Shown one piece after another: positions 17,646-27,756 of a stretch of 64,000 nucleotides of DNA. The translations under genes and the position numbers were made by a program. The notes below the pieces were generated by a model. It worked only from the letters and a program-made list of their open reading frames with translations. It was not told where the DNA came from and did no database searches. The stretch lies in contig NZ_CANMIJ010000001.1 in assembly GCF_947497915.1 (NCBI RefSeq), forward strand, positions 1,299,611-1,363,610. The letters are read 5' to 3'. The first letter of the stretch is position 1; every line of letters starts with the position of its first letter. This stretch comes from an uncultured Erythrobacter sp. (GTDB lineage Bacteria; Pseudomonadota; Alphaproteobacteria; Sphingomonadales; Sphingomonadaceae).

Positions 17646-18461
17646 TTATCGGATGAAGTAGCCGGCGACATCAAAGCCTTCGCCGTTGCGGATCATCACA
17701 ACAGTTTCTGTGCTGATCAAAGCATCCTGCGCAAACTTGGTCTGGTATTGCAGCACTTCATAATCGCCCTCTGGCGCTCCTGGCAGTGTGTTGACCTGCT
17801 GAACAGAAACCAGACGGCGCTCTGTTACTATGCCAAGCGGTTTGCGAACGGGTTCGACGATCGCCGCCCATTCGCCCGCTGTCGTTTCGGTTTGGAAGAA
17901 CTCACCGGCGATTTTCCAGCTGCCTTCCCAGTTCGACGCATCAACCGCAGCGATGAAATTGGTGGCCCGCGTTAACGCGGCAGGGCTGGCCTGCTGTTCG
18001 ACTGCATCGGTCGCTGGCTCGGTTTGCGCCGCCGGATCAGCGGCATTGAGAGAAGCGTCTTCGCCGCCAGAATAGACGACACCGATGATGGCAGCTGCAA
18101 TAAAGATAGACATGATTAGCATTCCTCCTGCGAGCCAGTTGAGGCCGGATGACCTAACAGGCTCTGTGTTACTGAGGATTGCATTATCCGGCTCATCGCC
18201 CGCATCGGCGATCCCGAAAGATGTGTGCGCAGAGTTTTGTGGGCCCTGACCGTCCGATGCGCTCTCGGCGACACCCAAAATTCTTGCGGCCTCGCGGCTG
18301 CTCGACACATGCAATTTGCGGCGTGCATTGCGCAGCCGATCGTTCACCGTGTGGACCGATAGATCGAGCTGCGCCGCGCTCGATTTCGCATCGTGACCGG
18401 CCAGGAGTAGCCGCAGCGCCTCTTTCTCCTTGTCCGTAAGATCGGCCAGACCCTCTGCCAT
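17646..18461 (-). CDS. LuxR-type HTH protein with membrane anchor and DUF4019 domain
   Basis: A 271-residue protein with an N-terminal LuxR/GerE helix-turn-helix (residues 8-65: LTDKEKEALRLLLAGHDAKS, then LDLSVHTVNDRLRNARRKL), a linker, one membrane helix (about 109-130, MLIMSIFIAAAIIGVVY) and a periplasmic DUF4019 domain (163-271: NFIAAVDASNWEGSWKIAGE). The topology is that of a one-component transmembrane regulator, DNA-binding inside and sensing outside. The start ATG 18461 overlaps the dnaE stop (TGATG). The family is widespread in sphingomonads; ligand and targets are unknown. Confidence 0.82.
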   Translation of the reverse strand: MAEGLADLTDKEKEALRLLLAGHDAKSSAAQLDLSVHTVNDRLRNARRKLHVSSSREAARILGVAESASDGQGPQNSAHTSFGIADAGDEPDNAILSNTEPVRSSGLNWLAGGMLIMSIFIAAAIIGVVYSGGEDASLNAADPAAQTEPATDAVEQQASPAALTRATNFIAAVDASNWEGSWKIAGEFFQTETTAGEWAAIVEPVRKPLGIVTERRLVSVQQVNTLPGAPEGDYEVLQYQTKFAQDALISTETVVMIRNGEGFDVAGYFIR

Positions 18462-21400
18462 CACGCGACCAGTTTCAGGTTCGCACGGCCGCGCAGCGGG
18501 CCAAGCTGGACATTCTCGATACCTTCGACCTCGGCAAGCCGCTCTGCCAGATCACCGTCGAGGATGAAGTTATGGCCAAGATGGACGAACGCTTCTTCAT
18601 CCGCATCCAGGATAAGACGGACGAGCACCTCGCCCGGCGCCTTTTCGCCTGTTCCCAGCTCAAGCTTGAGATCATTCAGGGCCTGCACGCTTAATATGTC
18701 GGCGCGCAGCATCATCTTTGTGCTGCCACTGACAGCGGACAATGGCTTGGCCCCGCGCACTGTCAGGCGGGGCGGTTCACCCGGATTGGGCGAATCCAGC
18801 TCCACCGTCAGCAGGACGCATTCGGCATCCTCGGCCCATTTTTGAAAACTCTCGACCAGTGATTCCTCAAAACACGCCGCAGAGAATTGACCTGACGTGT
18901 CAGAGAAATCCGCGCGGATAAATTCGGCCCCGCGCTTGGTTCGGCCTTTGTTGACGCTTTCCACCATCGCCGCGACCACCGCGCTGCTGCGCCCACCGAC
19001 GGGTGCACCTGCCTCCATAAGGTTTTGATAGGTGCGCGCGCCTTGCGCAGACGCGACCTCGCGGAATTGCTGCACCGGATGAGCGGAGAAGTAGAACCCG
19101 AAATTCTCGCGCTCTTTCGCCATTTGCTCAATCCGCGGCCATTCATCCGTCGCCTGCAAGCGCATGTCATCATCGGCCGCGTTATCACCGCCAAACAGGC
19201 CAACTTGCCCGCTAGACCGCTCCCGCATCGCTGCATCGGCCACCGCCAACAGCATGTCAGCATTGGCGAACAACAGGGCGCGGTTGGGCTCCAATCCGTC
19301 AAGCGCGCCTGCGCAAATGAGGCCTTCCATCTGGCGGCGGTTCATTGAACCTTGCGGCAGCCGCTCACACAGATCTTTCAGGCTCTCAAACGCGCCATTT
19401 GCCTCGCGTTCGGCGACAATCGAATCCATCGCTTTTTCGCCGACATTGCGTATCCCCGCGAGCGCATAGCGCACGGCATAGCCATGGTCGGTCTGCTGCA
19501 CGGTAAAGCGGGCTTCGGATGAATTGATATCCGGCGGCAGGACAGTCACCCCGCCCTCCTCATTTGGATAACGCCGCGCATCATCAACAAAGATATTCAG
19601 CTTTTCCGACTGATGCAGATCGAAACACATTGATGCGGCGTAGAATTCTTCCGGATAATGCGCCTTTAGCCACGCCGTCTGATAGGCGAGCAAAGCATAG
19701 GCGGCAGCGTGCGATTTGTTGAAGCCGTAGCCTGCAAACTTGTCGATCAAATCGAACAGCTCGTTGGCCTGCTTTTTCTCGATATCGGAGTTTTCCTTGC
19801 ACCCCTCAACAAAGCGGACGCGCTGAACATCCATTTCGGCCTGCACCTTTTTACCCATCGCGCGGCGCAAAAGGTCGGCATCGCCGAGCGAATATCCGGC
19901 TAGGATCTGCGCGGCCTGCATGACCTGTTCCTGATAGACGAAAATGCCGTAGGTTTCGGCGAGAATGCCCTCCAGCTTTTCATGCGGATACTCGATCGGC
20001 ACCTCGCCAGCCTTGCGCTGACCGAACAGCGGAATGTTATCCATCGGGCCCGGTCGATAAAGCGAAACGAGCGCGATAATGTCGCCGAAATTGGACGGCT
20101 TCACCGCTTTCAGCGTTCGCCGCATGCCTTCGGATTCCAGCTGGAACACGCCGACGGTGTTACCATCCTGCATAAGATCGTAGACCGCTTTGTCATCAAG
20201 CGGCAGCAGTCCGAGATCAATCGTGATCCCGCGCAGTTCCAACAGGTCGGTCGCTTTGCGCAAGACAGACAGCGTTTTGAGGCCAAGAAAGTCGAATTTG
20301 ACCAGACCGCTGCTTTCGACATTTTTCATATCGTATTGCGTCACCGGCATATCCGAACGCGGATCGCGGTAAAGCGGGACAAGCTGCGACAGTGGGCGAT
20401 CGCCGATCACCACACCCGCCGCGTGAGTGGAAGAGTTACGCGGCAGCCCCTCTAACTGCATCGCCAGATCGACAAGGCGTTTTACCTCGTTATCGTTGGT
20501 GTATTCTGCCTTGAAATCGGATGCTCCATTGAGCGCGCGCGGCAGTGTCCACGGATCGGTCGGATGGTTGGGTACCATCTTCGTAAGCCGGTCAACCTGA
20601 CCATAGCTCATCTGCAAAATACGCCCGCAATCGCGCAGAACAGCGCGCGCTTTCAGCTTACCGAATGTGATGATCTGCGCGACGTGATCCGCACCGTATT
20701 TCTGCTGAACATAGCGGATCACCTCGCCGCGCCGTGTCTCGCAGAAATCGATATCGAAATCAGGCATCGACACACGTTCAGGATTGAGGAAACGTTCAAA
20801 CAGCAGCCCGAGCTGGATTGGATCGAGATCGGTGATGGTCAGCGCCCACGCAACGATAGAGCCCGCGCCGGACCCACGACCTGGTCCCACCGGAATACCC
20901 TGATCCTTGGCCCACTGGATAAAGTCGGCAACGATCAGGAAGTAGCCCGGGAAGCCCATATTGACGATAATGCCAATCTCGTAATCGAGCCGGTCAAAAT
21001 AGACTTTGCGATCCTCGTCCGACATCTCGCCGTAAGGTTCCAACCGCGCTTCGAGGCCGGATTTTGATAGGTCCGCGAGCATCTTCGCCTCGCCCTCCAG
21101 ATCACCGGCAAGGCTGGGCAGGATAGGGTCGCGATAAGGCGGCGCATAGGCGCAGCGCTGCGCTACGACGAGCGTATTAGCGATGGCTTCGGGCAAGTCT
21201 GCGAACAGCTCATCCATCATGCTCGCCGATTTCACGAACGCTGCCGCGTTGGAACGCGGGCGATCCTCATTCTCGACATAGGTCGAGTTTGCAATGCACA
21301 GCATGGCATCGTGCGCCTTGTGCATATGCGGCTCTGCATAATTCGCAGGGTTGGTCGCAACCAGCGGCAAATCGCGGTCATACGCCATCTCGATCAAGGC

Positions 21401-21949
21401 ATCTTCGGCGCGCTCGCAAACGGGATCACCATTGCGGGCCAGTTCGATATATAACCGATCCGGGAACAGCCGTTGCAACGTATCGCACACAGTCTGTGCC
21501 GCCGGAGTCTGGCCCTCTGCCAGCAATCGGCCAAGAGTCCCCTCACCTGCACCGGTTAAAGCAATCAACCCGTCTGTATGTCCGTCCAGATCGGCAAATG
21601 AGACATGCGGATCTAGCTCCAGCGGGCGATCAAGGTGCGCTTTGGAAACGAGGTGGCACAGATTGTCGTAGCCTGCCTCATCCTGAGCGTAGAGCGGCAG
21701 GTAATCGACCTGCTTGCCATCCTCATCGCGCGCCACGCCCAGCAATGTGCCGATGATTGGCTGCACGCCTTCACCCTTGCACCCGCCCGCAAACAGCACC
21801 GCGCCATAGAGGCCGTTGCGATCACAAATCGCGATTGCAGGAAAGCCGCGCTCTTTGGAAAGCTTGGCAATTGCCTTGGGATCAATCGCCCCTTCGAGCA
21901 TCGAATAGGACGACAGAACGCGCAGCGGAATAAACGGAGCAAAGGGCAT
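18461..21949 (-). CDS. dnaE: DNA polymerase III subunit alpha
   Basis: An 1162-residue replicative polymerase. The N-terminal PHP domain begins PLRVLSSYSMLEGAIDPKAI; its usual metal-binding H-x-H is absent (RVLSSYS), so this PHP is probably not a nuclease. The polymerase catalytic Asp pair appears in PDFDIDFCETRRGEVIRYV, with GPGRGSGAGSIVAWAL and GLVKFDFLGLKTLSVL around it. Helix-hairpin-helix and OB regions end the protein (VRGAKPLS). It is housekeeping DnaE rather than the error-prone DnaE2, judging by length and an intact tau-binding tail. It reads toward the LuxR-type gene, overlapping it by one base. Confidence 0.97.
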   Translation of the reverse strand: MPFAPFIPLRVLSSYSMLEGAIDPKAIAKLSKERGFPAIAICDRNGLYGAVLFAGGCKGEGVQPIIGTLLGVARDEDGKQVDYLPLYAQDEAGYDNLCHLVSKAHLDRPLELDPHVSFADLDGHTDGLIALTGAGEGTLGRLLAEGQTPAAQTVCDTLQRLFPDRLYIELARNGDPVCERAEDALIEMAYDRDLPLVATNPANYAEPHMHKAHDAMLCIANSTYVENEDRPRSNAAAFVKSASMMDELFADLPEAIANTLVVAQRCAYAPPYRDPILPSLAGDLEGEAKMLADLSKSGLEARLEPYGEMSDEDRKVYFDRLDYEIGIIVNMGFPGYFLIVADFIQWAKDQGIPVGPGRGSGAGSIVAWALTITDLDPIQLGLLFERFLNPERVSMPDFDIDFCETRRGEVIRYVQQKYGADHVAQIITFGKLKARAVLRDCGRILQMSYGQVDRLTKMVPNHPTDPWTLPRALNGASDFKAEYTNDNEVKRLVDLAMQLEGLPRNSSTHAAGVVIGDRPLSQLVPLYRDPRSDMPVTQYDMKNVESSGLVKFDFLGLKTLSVLRKATDLLELRGITIDLGLLPLDDKAVYDLMQDGNTVGVFQLESEGMRRTLKAVKPSNFGDIIALVSLYRPGPMDNIPLFGQRKAGEVPIEYPHEKLEGILAETYGIFVYQEQVMQAAQILAGYSLGDADLLRRAMGKKVQAEMDVQRVRFVEGCKENSDIEKKQANELFDLIDKFAGYGFNKSHAAAYALLAYQTAWLKAHYPEEFYAASMCFDLHQSEKLNIFVDDARRYPNEEGGVTVLPPDINSSEARFTVQQTDHGYAVRYALAGIRNVGEKAMDSIVAEREANGAFESLKDLCERLPQGSMNRRQMEGLICAGALDGLEPNRALLFANADMLLAVADAAMRERSSGQVGLFGGDNAADDDMRLQATDEWPRIEQMAKERENFGFYFSAHPVQQFREVASAQGARTYQNLMEAGAPVGGRSSAVVAAMVESVNKGRTKRGAEFIRADFSDTSGQFSAACFEESLVESFQKWAEDAECVLLTVELDSPNPGEPPRLTVRGAKPLSAVSGSTKMMLRADILSVQALNDLKLELGTGEKAPGEVLVRLILDADEEAFVHLGHNFILDGDLAERLAEVEGIENVQLGPLRGRANLKLVA

Positions 21950-22050
21950 CGTTACAGAGTTACGCCTTGGCCGCCTGCATTCAAGTTGGAGATTTGCGGT
22001 GTTGGGGATAAACTGGGGGCAAACGGAAACGAGAGGAAGGGAGCTTTCGA

Positions 22051-22341
22051 ATGACCGGAAAAATCGAGGTCGAAAACGTCAACACTCCGGGCAAGACTTC
22101 TCATGTGAACGCCGCAAAGTATGCCGAAATGCGGGCTGCATTCGAAGCGGCCCTTCCCAAAGCGTCTCCCGGCTTAACACAGACAGAAACACGCGAAGCC
22201 GTAAAACCCCACTTATCCGAAACCCATTACCCGAACGGGCAAACCGCGGGTTGGTGGGCGAAGACGGTACAGCTTGATCTGGAAGCAAAAGGCTTGCTCA
22301 AGCGTGAGGCGACCAAGCCGCTTCGTTGGCATTGGAAATGA
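22051..22341 (+). CDS. Small conserved protein (DUF6958-like)
   Basis: A 96-residue basic protein, MTGKIEVENVNTPGKTSHVN at the start and YPNGQTAGWWAKTVQLDLEAKGLL near the end (residues 65-86), a pattern I recall from DUF6958. The PNGQTAGWW segment resembles a winged-helix-like nucleic-acid or protein-interaction surface, but this is only an impression. A strong GGAAGGGAG ribosome-binding stretch precedes the ATG. It diverges from dnaE across 101 bases and converges with glutathione peroxidase, nine bases away. Function unknown. Confidence 0.75.
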   Translation: MTGKIEVENVNTPGKTSHVNAAKYAEMRAAFEAALPKASPGLTQTETREAVKPHLSETHYPNGQTAGWWAKTVQLDLEAKGLLKREATKPLRWHWK

Positions 22342-22350
22342 GCGCTACGG

Positions 22351-22830
22351 TCAGAGCAGCTTAGCAACGTCTTTCGCGATCTGCTTGGGCGTATCCTGCG
22401 GGCCGTAACGCTTCACGACATTGCCATCCCGGTCGATCAGGAATTTGGTGAAGTTCCATTTGATCGAGGTCGAGCCCATCAGGCCCTTCTTTTCCGATTT
22501 CATCCAGTCGAACAAAGGCGAGGCATCAGGGCCGTTCACGTCGACTTTCTTCATCAGCGGGAATGTCACGCCGAAATTGACCTTGCAGAACTCTGCGATC
22601 TCATCGGAATTGCCCGGCTCTTGTCCGCCAAACTGGTTGCAGGGAAAGCCGAGGACTTCGAAATCCTTGTCTTTGAAATCCTGAAACAGTTGCTCAAGAC
22701 CGTCATATTGCGGCGTAAATCCGCATTTGCTGGCGGTGTTGACCACAAGCAGAACTTTGCCCTTCTTTTCCGACAGGTCGAGCTCTTCACCGCGATTGGT
22801 GGTGACAGTGAAATCAGCGATGGTTGTCAT
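22351..22830 (-). CDS. Glutathione peroxidase
   Basis: A 159-residue GPx-family peroxidase of the thioredoxin fold reducing hydroperoxides. The active-site Cys is in VNTASKCGFTPQYDGLE, with LGFPCNQFGGQEPG and WNFTKFLIDRDG as the remaining family signatures. Cys replaces selenocysteine, so it is probably a thioredoxin-dependent type. ATG 22830 (MTTIADF) is chosen because AAGGA lies eight bases upstream; longer reading is possible from ATG 22836. It has no signal peptide and follows lolD on the same strand direction upstream by 57 bases, but is most likely transcribed alone. Confidence 0.93.
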   Translation of the reverse strand: MTTIADFTVTTNRGEELDLSEKKGKVLLVVNTASKCGFTPQYDGLEQLFQDFKDKDFEVLGFPCNQFGGQEPGNSDEIAEFCKVNFGVTFPLMKKVDVNGPDASPLFDWMKSEKKGLMGSTSIKWNFTKFLIDRDGNVVKRYGPQDTPKQIAKDVAKLL

Positions 22831-22887
22831 GATCATTATCCTTGAAACGAAGGAACCAATGTGGGGTCTCACCCACAAACGACAAGA

Positions 22888-23562
22888 TTAACCGAGTGTC
22901 CCGTCATGCAGGCGCACCACGCGGTCCATTCGGGTGGCCAGACGTTCATTATGGGTAGCGACCAAAGCCGCGCTGCCTTCGCCGCGCACCAGCTCTAGAA
23001 ATTGGCTTAGCACAGTGTCAGCGGTGCCTTCGTCAAGGTTGCCAGTCGGCTCATCGGCCAGAACCAGTGTCGGCTGATTGGCCAGAGCGCGGGCCACGGC
23101 CACGCGCTGTTGCTCCCCGCCGGACAGTTGATTTGGCCGGTGTGTCAATCGGTGCCCAAGGCCAAGGCTGGTTAGGAGGCTTTGCGAACGCTCGATCGCC
23201 TCTTCGCGCGATGTGCCCGCAATCATTTGCGGCATCACCACGTTCTCAGTCGCGTCGAAATCTGGCAGGAGGTGATGGAATTGATAGACGAAGCCCAAAT
23301 GATCGCGCCGCAAACGCGTGCGTCCATCAGGCGGCAGCTTTTCCGCTCGCTCACCTGCTATAGCGATTGAACCTTCGAACCCGCCTTCAAGCAGGCCGAC
23401 TGCCTGCAACATTGTCGATTTGCCCGAACCCGACGGGCCAAGCAGCGCGACGATCTCTCCGGGTTGAATATCCAGATCAACGCCGCGCAGCACATCAATG
23501 CGCTGGCCGCCCTGTTCAAAGCTGCGCTTCAAATTGCGCAAGGAAACAATCGGACTACTCAT
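22888..23562 (-). CDS. lolD: Lipoprotein-releasing ABC transporter ATP-binding protein
   Basis: A 224-residue ABC ATPase. Walker [11 protein letters not shown]-loop [12 protein letters not shown], signature [15 protein letters not shown], Walker [13 protein letters not shown] and switch His in VATHNERLA are all present. The wording [16 protein letters not shown] near the Q-loop is LolD-typical. It powers release of outer-membrane lipoproteins from the inner membrane with the LolC/E permease encoded immediately upstream. The ATG 23562 lies inside the permease's last codons (eight-base overlap), so the two are coupled. Confidence 0.94.
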   Translation of the reverse strand: MSSPIVSLRNLKRSFEQGGQRIDVLRGVDLDIQPGEIVALLGPSGSGKSTMLQAVGLLEGGFEGSIAIAGERAEKLPPDGRTRLRRDHLGFVYQFHHLLPDFDATENVVMPQMIAGTSREEAIERSQSLLTSLGLGHRLTHRPNQLSGGEQQRVAVARALANQPTLVLADEPTGNLDEGTADTVLSQFLELVRGEGSAALVATHNERLATRMDRVVRLHDGTLG

Positions 23563-24793
23563 AACGCAGCACCTGAACTGGATCGGTGTTGGATGCTTTA
23601 AGCGCCGGATAAAGCGTCGCAAGGAAGCTCAACCCGATGCCAAGCGCGGTAATGCCAGCGATCTCCCACGGATCAATCCGCACAGGCAGCTCTGTCAGGA
23701 AGCGGACAGACGGGTCCCAAATCTCAACGCCGGTCAGAAACGCCACCCCGTCAACAATGCCATTGCGGAAATAAAGCAGTAGAAAACCAAGGGTCAGCCC
23801 GACGACTGTTCCCAACATGCCGATGGTCGTGCCGGTGGTGACGAAAATCTTGAGCAAGCTGCGCCGTGATGCGCCCATTGTCCGCATAATTGCGATGTCG
23901 CGCGTTTTGGCGCGCACCAGCATCACTAGACTCGAAAGGATATTAAAAGACGCGACCAAGACCATGAAGCTGAGGACAAAGAACATCGCCACGCGCTCAA
24001 CCTCCAACGCCTCAAACAGGGTCGAGTTGATCTGTTTCCAATCGGCGATCACCGCGCGTCCCGTTAGCGCCTCTTCAACCGGAGCCAGAATTTCGCCGAC
24101 ATTGTCGGGGTCCGTCACAGTCACTTCGATCAACCCGATGGTATCATCGAGCAGCAAGAGCGTTTGCGCGTCCTGTATAGGCATGATCACAAACGTCTCA
24201 TCAAAGTCATACAGCCCGATTTCAAAGATCGCGCCGACCTCATACGGGACCTGACGGAATGTCGTGCCGAACGGTGTGGTGCGCCCTTGCGGATTGATGA
24301 TGGTGATCGTGTCACCCACCCGCGCGCCGATATTCGCCGCAAGGCGGGAGCCTATCGCGACTTTGCCCGAATCTGGCTGAATATCTGCAATATTGCCGAG
24401 CAACACTTTGTCGCCCAGATCGGTGATGTCTTCGGCGGTGTTCCCGCGCGCAAAAATCGGAACTGTGCGCCCGTTAAATGTCGTCAGCAGCGCTTGTTCG
24501 ATCAATGGCGACGCATTCACGACGCCTTCTGTGGCGCGCACCTGTTCCAGCGTGGCTTCCCAATTATCCAGCTTGCCGCCATAGGCCTGAACCACGGCGT
24601 GACCGTTCAAACCGGAAAACTTGCCCAGCATTTCCTCGCGAAAACCGCCCATCACGCTCATGACAAGGACGAGCAATGCGACAGACAACATCACCACAAA
24701 GACGGATATTCCCGCGACCAGCGCGATAAAGGCCTCTCCCTTACCGGGCCAGAGGTACCGTTTGGCGATCATTCTTTCGAAAGGGGTAAGCAT
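23555..24793 (-). CDS. Lipoprotein-releasing ABC transporter permease (LolC/LolE family)
   Basis: A 412-residue MacB/FtsX-type permease with four membrane helices: residues 20-46 ([20 protein letters not shown]), about 270-295, about 313-340 and near 376-400. A large periplasmic domain lies between helices 1 and 2. Only one permease gene is present, as in other alphaproteobacteria where a single LolC/E (LolF-like) homodimer replaces the LolC/LolE pair. Together with LolD it extracts mature lipoproteins to LolA. Divergent from purF across 228 bases. Confidence 0.93.
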   Translation of the reverse strand: MLTPFERMIAKRYLWPGKGEAFIALVAGISVFVVMLSVALLVLVMSVMGGFREEMLGKFSGLNGHAVVQAYGGKLDNWEATLEQVRATEGVVNASPLIEQALLTTFNGRTVPIFARGNTAEDITDLGDKVLLGNIADIQPDSGKVAIGSRLAANIGARVGDTITIINPQGRTTPFGTTFRQVPYEVGAIFEIGLYDFDETFVIMPIQDAQTLLLLDDTIGLIEVTVTDPDNVGEILAPVEEALTGRAVIADWKQINSTLFEALEVERVAMFFVLSFMVLVASFNILSSLVMLVRAKTRDIAIMRTMGASRRSLLKIFVTTGTTIGMLGTVVGLTLGFLLLYFRNGIVDGVAFLTGVEIWDPSVRFLTELPVRIDPWEIAGITALGIGLSFLATLYPALKASNTDPVQVLRYE

Positions 24794-25021
24794 GCATTGC
24801 CCGCTGACTTATTGCTTGTGAACGCAGGCTGTAGGCGGGCGCAGGGGCGCACACAATGCGCACATCCCACGCGATTGTGAGTAACCGAGGCGATGATGCA
24901 TGCCCATCAAAGCGGCGCGATGAAGAATGAGGGCATTAGGGACACCGCAACGCTTGTAATTGATCCGTAACATCGCCATTGAGCCTGCTCCTGACGAACA
25001 GCGCAGCGGGCAGTTCTGGCG
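24794..25021. other. Intergenic region between the Lol permease gene and purF
   Basis: This 228-base divergent gap must hold promoters for lolCD (minus) and purF (plus). I see no convincing ORF, hairpin, riboswitch or repeat in it. Confidence 0.5.
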
Positions 25022-26509
25022 ATGTCAATTTCACGGACCAATCTCACGCACCCTTTCCTTGATGAGGATGGCGACAAGCTGCGCGAGGAATGCGGCATTT
25101 TCGGCGCGATCAACGCAGCCGACGCTGCCGCCGCGACGGCCCTTGGCCTGCACGCTTTGCAGCACCGCGGGCAAGAAGCCGTCGGCATTACCAGTTATGA
25201 CGGGAAAGAGTTTTTCTCACGCCGCGGCCTTGGCCATGTGGCAGAAAACTTCTCCTCATCAGAGGCTATCTCCGAATTGCCTGGCAATATGGCATCGGGC
25301 CATGTCCGCTATTCAACCACAGGCGGCGCAGGCCTGCGCAATGTTCAGCCGCTTTATGCAGAACTTGCGACAGGCGGATTTGCCGTCGCGCATAACGGCA
25401 ACTTTTCCAACGCTGGCGGCCTGCGCAAGGATTTGGTGAATAAAGGTTCGATCTTCCAATCGACCTCCGACACCGAAGTCATCATCCACCTTGTCGCGAC
25501 AAGCCGGTATCCGACCATCGCAGACCGCCTGATCGACGCCCTGCGCCTCGTCGAAGGTGCCTACGCTCTGATTGTCACCACACCCGAGGGCATGATCGCC
25601 TGCCGCGATCCGCTGGGCATCCGTCCGCTTGTAATGGGCCGAATGGGCGACGCGGTCGTCTTCGCCAGTGAAAGCGTCGCGTTCGACGTGGTCGGCGCGG
25701 ACTTGATCCGCGAAGTTGAACCGGGCGAGATGATCCAGGTTGATTTCGATGGCGAGATCAAAAGCCTGCATCCGTTTGGCAAGCAAGCGCCACGCCCGTG
25801 CATTTTTGAACACGTCTATTTCAGCCGCCCCGACAGCATTTTTGCCGGACAAAGCGTTTATGAAGCGCGCAAGGCCATCGGCGCAGAGCTTGCACAAGAG
25901 GCCCCGTGCGATGTCGATCTGGTCGTCCCCGTGCCCGACAGCGGCGTCCCGGCGGCCATTGGCTATGCGCAGCAATCAGGTGTTCCGTTTGAACTTGGCA
26001 TTATCCGTTCGCACTATGTTGGGCGCACCTTTATCCAGCCATCGGACAGCGCACGCACGTCAGGCGTAAAGCGTAAGCACAACGCCAATCGCGGCCTTGT
26101 CGAAGGCAAGAAGATCGTCCTGATCGACGATTCCATTGTTCGCGGCACAACGAGTCTCAAAATTGTCGAAATGATGCGTGAAGCAGGCGCAGCGGAGGTT
26201 CACTTCCGCGTGGCCAGCCCGCCAACCGCGCATAGCTGTTTCTACGGCGTAGATACGCCCGAGCGTAGCAAATTGCTTGCCGCGCGGATGGATATTGAGC
26301 CGATGCGCGAATTCATTCAGGCCGACAGCCTCGCGTTCATCTCGATTGACGGCCTTTATCGCGCCGTTGGATCGAAAGACCGCAACAAAGACTGCCCGCA
26401 ATTCTGCGACGCGTGCTTTACCGGCGAATATCCAACTCCGCTCACCGACTTCAATCAAACCGAAACGAAGTCCGCTGAACTACCCTTTTCTGAGCCTAAG
26501 GCTGATTGA
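25022..26509 (+). CDS. purF: Amidophosphoribosyltransferase
   Basis: A 495-residue enzyme catalysing the first committed step of purine synthesis, PRPP plus glutamine to phosphoribosylamine. The Ntn glutaminase nucleophile is Cys24 in ECGIFGAINAA, so a 23-residue propeptide must be cleaved. The PRPP-binding loop is IVLIDDSIVRGTTS. FCDACFTGEYPTP near the C-terminus resembles the Fe-S cysteine tail of Bacillus-type PurF. An SDR gene starts four bases after its stop and is likely co-transcribed. Confidence 0.97.
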   Translation: MSISRTNLTHPFLDEDGDKLREECGIFGAINAADAAAATALGLHALQHRGQEAVGITSYDGKEFFSRRGLGHVAENFSSSEAISELPGNMASGHVRYSTTGGAGLRNVQPLYAELATGGFAVAHNGNFSNAGGLRKDLVNKGSIFQSTSDTEVIIHLVATSRYPTIADRLIDALRLVEGAYALIVTTPEGMIACRDPLGIRPLVMGRMGDAVVFASESVAFDVVGADLIREVEPGEMIQVDFDGEIKSLHPFGKQAPRPCIFEHVYFSRPDSIFAGQSVYEARKAIGAELAQEAPCDVDLVVPVPDSGVPAAIGYAQQSGVPFELGIIRSHYVGRTFIQPSDSARTSGVKRKHNANRGLVEGKKIVLIDDSIVRGTTSLKIVEMMREAGAAEVHFRVASPPTAHSCFYGVDTPERSKLLAARMDIEPMREFIQADSLAFISIDGLYRAVGSKDRNKDCPQFCDACFTGEYPTPLTDFNQTETKSAELPFSEPKAD

Positions 26510-26512
26510 ACG

Positions 26513-27229
26513 ATGACAGATACCAAACCGCTTGAAGGACAGACCGCGTTGGTAACCGGCGCAAGCCGCGGCATTGGCGCAGCGACGGCGATTGCGTTGG
26601 CCGGCGCCGGTGCACATGTCATCCTTGTCGCGCGCAAGGTGAAAGCTTTGGAGTTGATCGAAGACAAGATCCACGAGATCGGTGGTTCATCCACAATAGC
26701 GCCCGTCGACCTGACCGAGAAAGACGCTGTCAGCCGCCTTGCAGGAGCCATTGCGGGCCGCTGGGAAACGCTGGATATCCTCTGCCTTTCAGCGGCTTAT
26801 CTGCCGGAGCTGACACCCGTTTCGCAGATTGACCCGAAACAGTTCAATCAGGCGTTGATGACCAATGTCGTCGCGACGCAGGCTTTGCTCGCATCGTTCG
26901 ATCCGCTGGTTCGCCGTGCCCAAAATGGCCGCGTTATCGGCCTGACGAGCTCTGTCGGTGCTGGCCCGCGCGCGTTCTGGTCTGCCTATGGTTCTACCAA
27001 GGCTGCGTTCGACAATCTGTTAGAAAGCTACGCCTCGGAAAGCGAAAAAATCAGCCCACTGCGCGTTGCCATTGTTGATCCGGGCGCAACCCGCACCGAA
27101 ATGCGGGCCCGCGCCTATCCTGGCGAAAATCCGGAAACAGTGAAGCCGCCAGAGGCCGTTGCAGAGCGCATCGTTGCACTGGTGCAGGAAGATTTCGCAA
27201 CCGGCCACCGTGAGCGGATCGAAGGCTAA
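26513..27229 (+). CDS. SDR family NAD(P)-dependent oxidoreductase
   Basis: A 238-residue classical short-chain dehydrogenase. Cofactor motif ALVTGASRGIGAATA (TGxxxGxG), adenine-ring segment DLTEKDAVSRL, active-site Ser in TSSVGAG and the Tyr-Lys pair in SAYGSTKAAF are present. A basic residue after the Gly motif suggests NADP(H). Substrate unknown. It follows purF by four bases and probably rides on its transcript; similar purF-SDR pairs are seen in sphingomonads (recollection). Confidence 0.9.
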   Translation: MTDTKPLEGQTALVTGASRGIGAATAIALAGAGAHVILVARKVKALELIEDKIHEIGGSSTIAPVDLTEKDAVSRLAGAIAGRWETLDILCLSAAYLPELTPVSQIDPKQFNQALMTNVVATQALLASFDPLVRRAQNGRVIGLTSSVGAGPRAFWSAYGSTKAAFDNLLESYASESEKISPLRVAIVDPGATRTEMRARAYPGENPETVKPPEAVAERIVALVQEDFATGHRERIEG

Positions 27230-27399
27230 AACGCGCTCGCCGTCAGCAAGAACGCGCGAAAAACTTTGGGTAAACCCGTAATTAACTCTGTTTCGCAATT
27301 CGGCTTTAACGCTGAAGGGCCGAAACCGTGTGCCGACCAACGACCAAAGACCAAATGGCGAAGAGACCAAACGCTGCTTGAATAGGGTTTTGACTGGCT

Positions 27400-27747
27400 A
27401 TGCCGAGCGAATACGACACATATAACATTGCCGCGCAGGAGGATCGCTGTTCCCCTCGCACGAAGCTAACCATTCCCGCGACTGTTCGGGCATCGGGCGG
27501 CCGCGCGTTTCAAAGCGTCGTGCACGACCTTTCGATCTCTGGCTTCTCCGCCGCATCGATCAACCGGATGCACGAAGGACAGGTTTGCTGGTTGACCCTG
27601 CCCGGTCTTGAATCGCTGCAAAGCGAGGTTGTGTGGTGGGACAATTGCATCGTCGGATGCGCCTTTACCGAGCTGCTAAGCCCGATCGTGCACGACAACA
27701 TCCTGCAACGTTACAGCAACACCGGCATTTACCGCCAAGCGATCTGA
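27400..27747 (+). CDS. PilZ domain protein
   Basis: A 115-residue single-domain PilZ protein, expected to bind cyclic di-GMP. RCSPRTKLTIPATVR supplies the RxxxR-type motif near residue 16 and HDLSISGFSAASI the D/NxSxxG motif near residue 44. A WW and Cys-containing strand, EVVWWDNCIVGCAF, follows. No fused effector domain exists, so it likely acts through protein partners. A promoter must lie in the preceding 170 bases, which hold nothing else I can name. It converges on the serine hydrolase nine bases away. Confidence 0.88.
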   Translation: MPSEYDTYNIAAQEDRCSPRTKLTIPATVRASGGRAFQSVVHDLSISGFSAASINRMHEGQVCWLTLPGLESLQSEVVWWDNCIVGCAFTELLSPIVHDNILQRYSNTGIYRQAI

Positions 27748-27756
27748 CCGCGTCTG

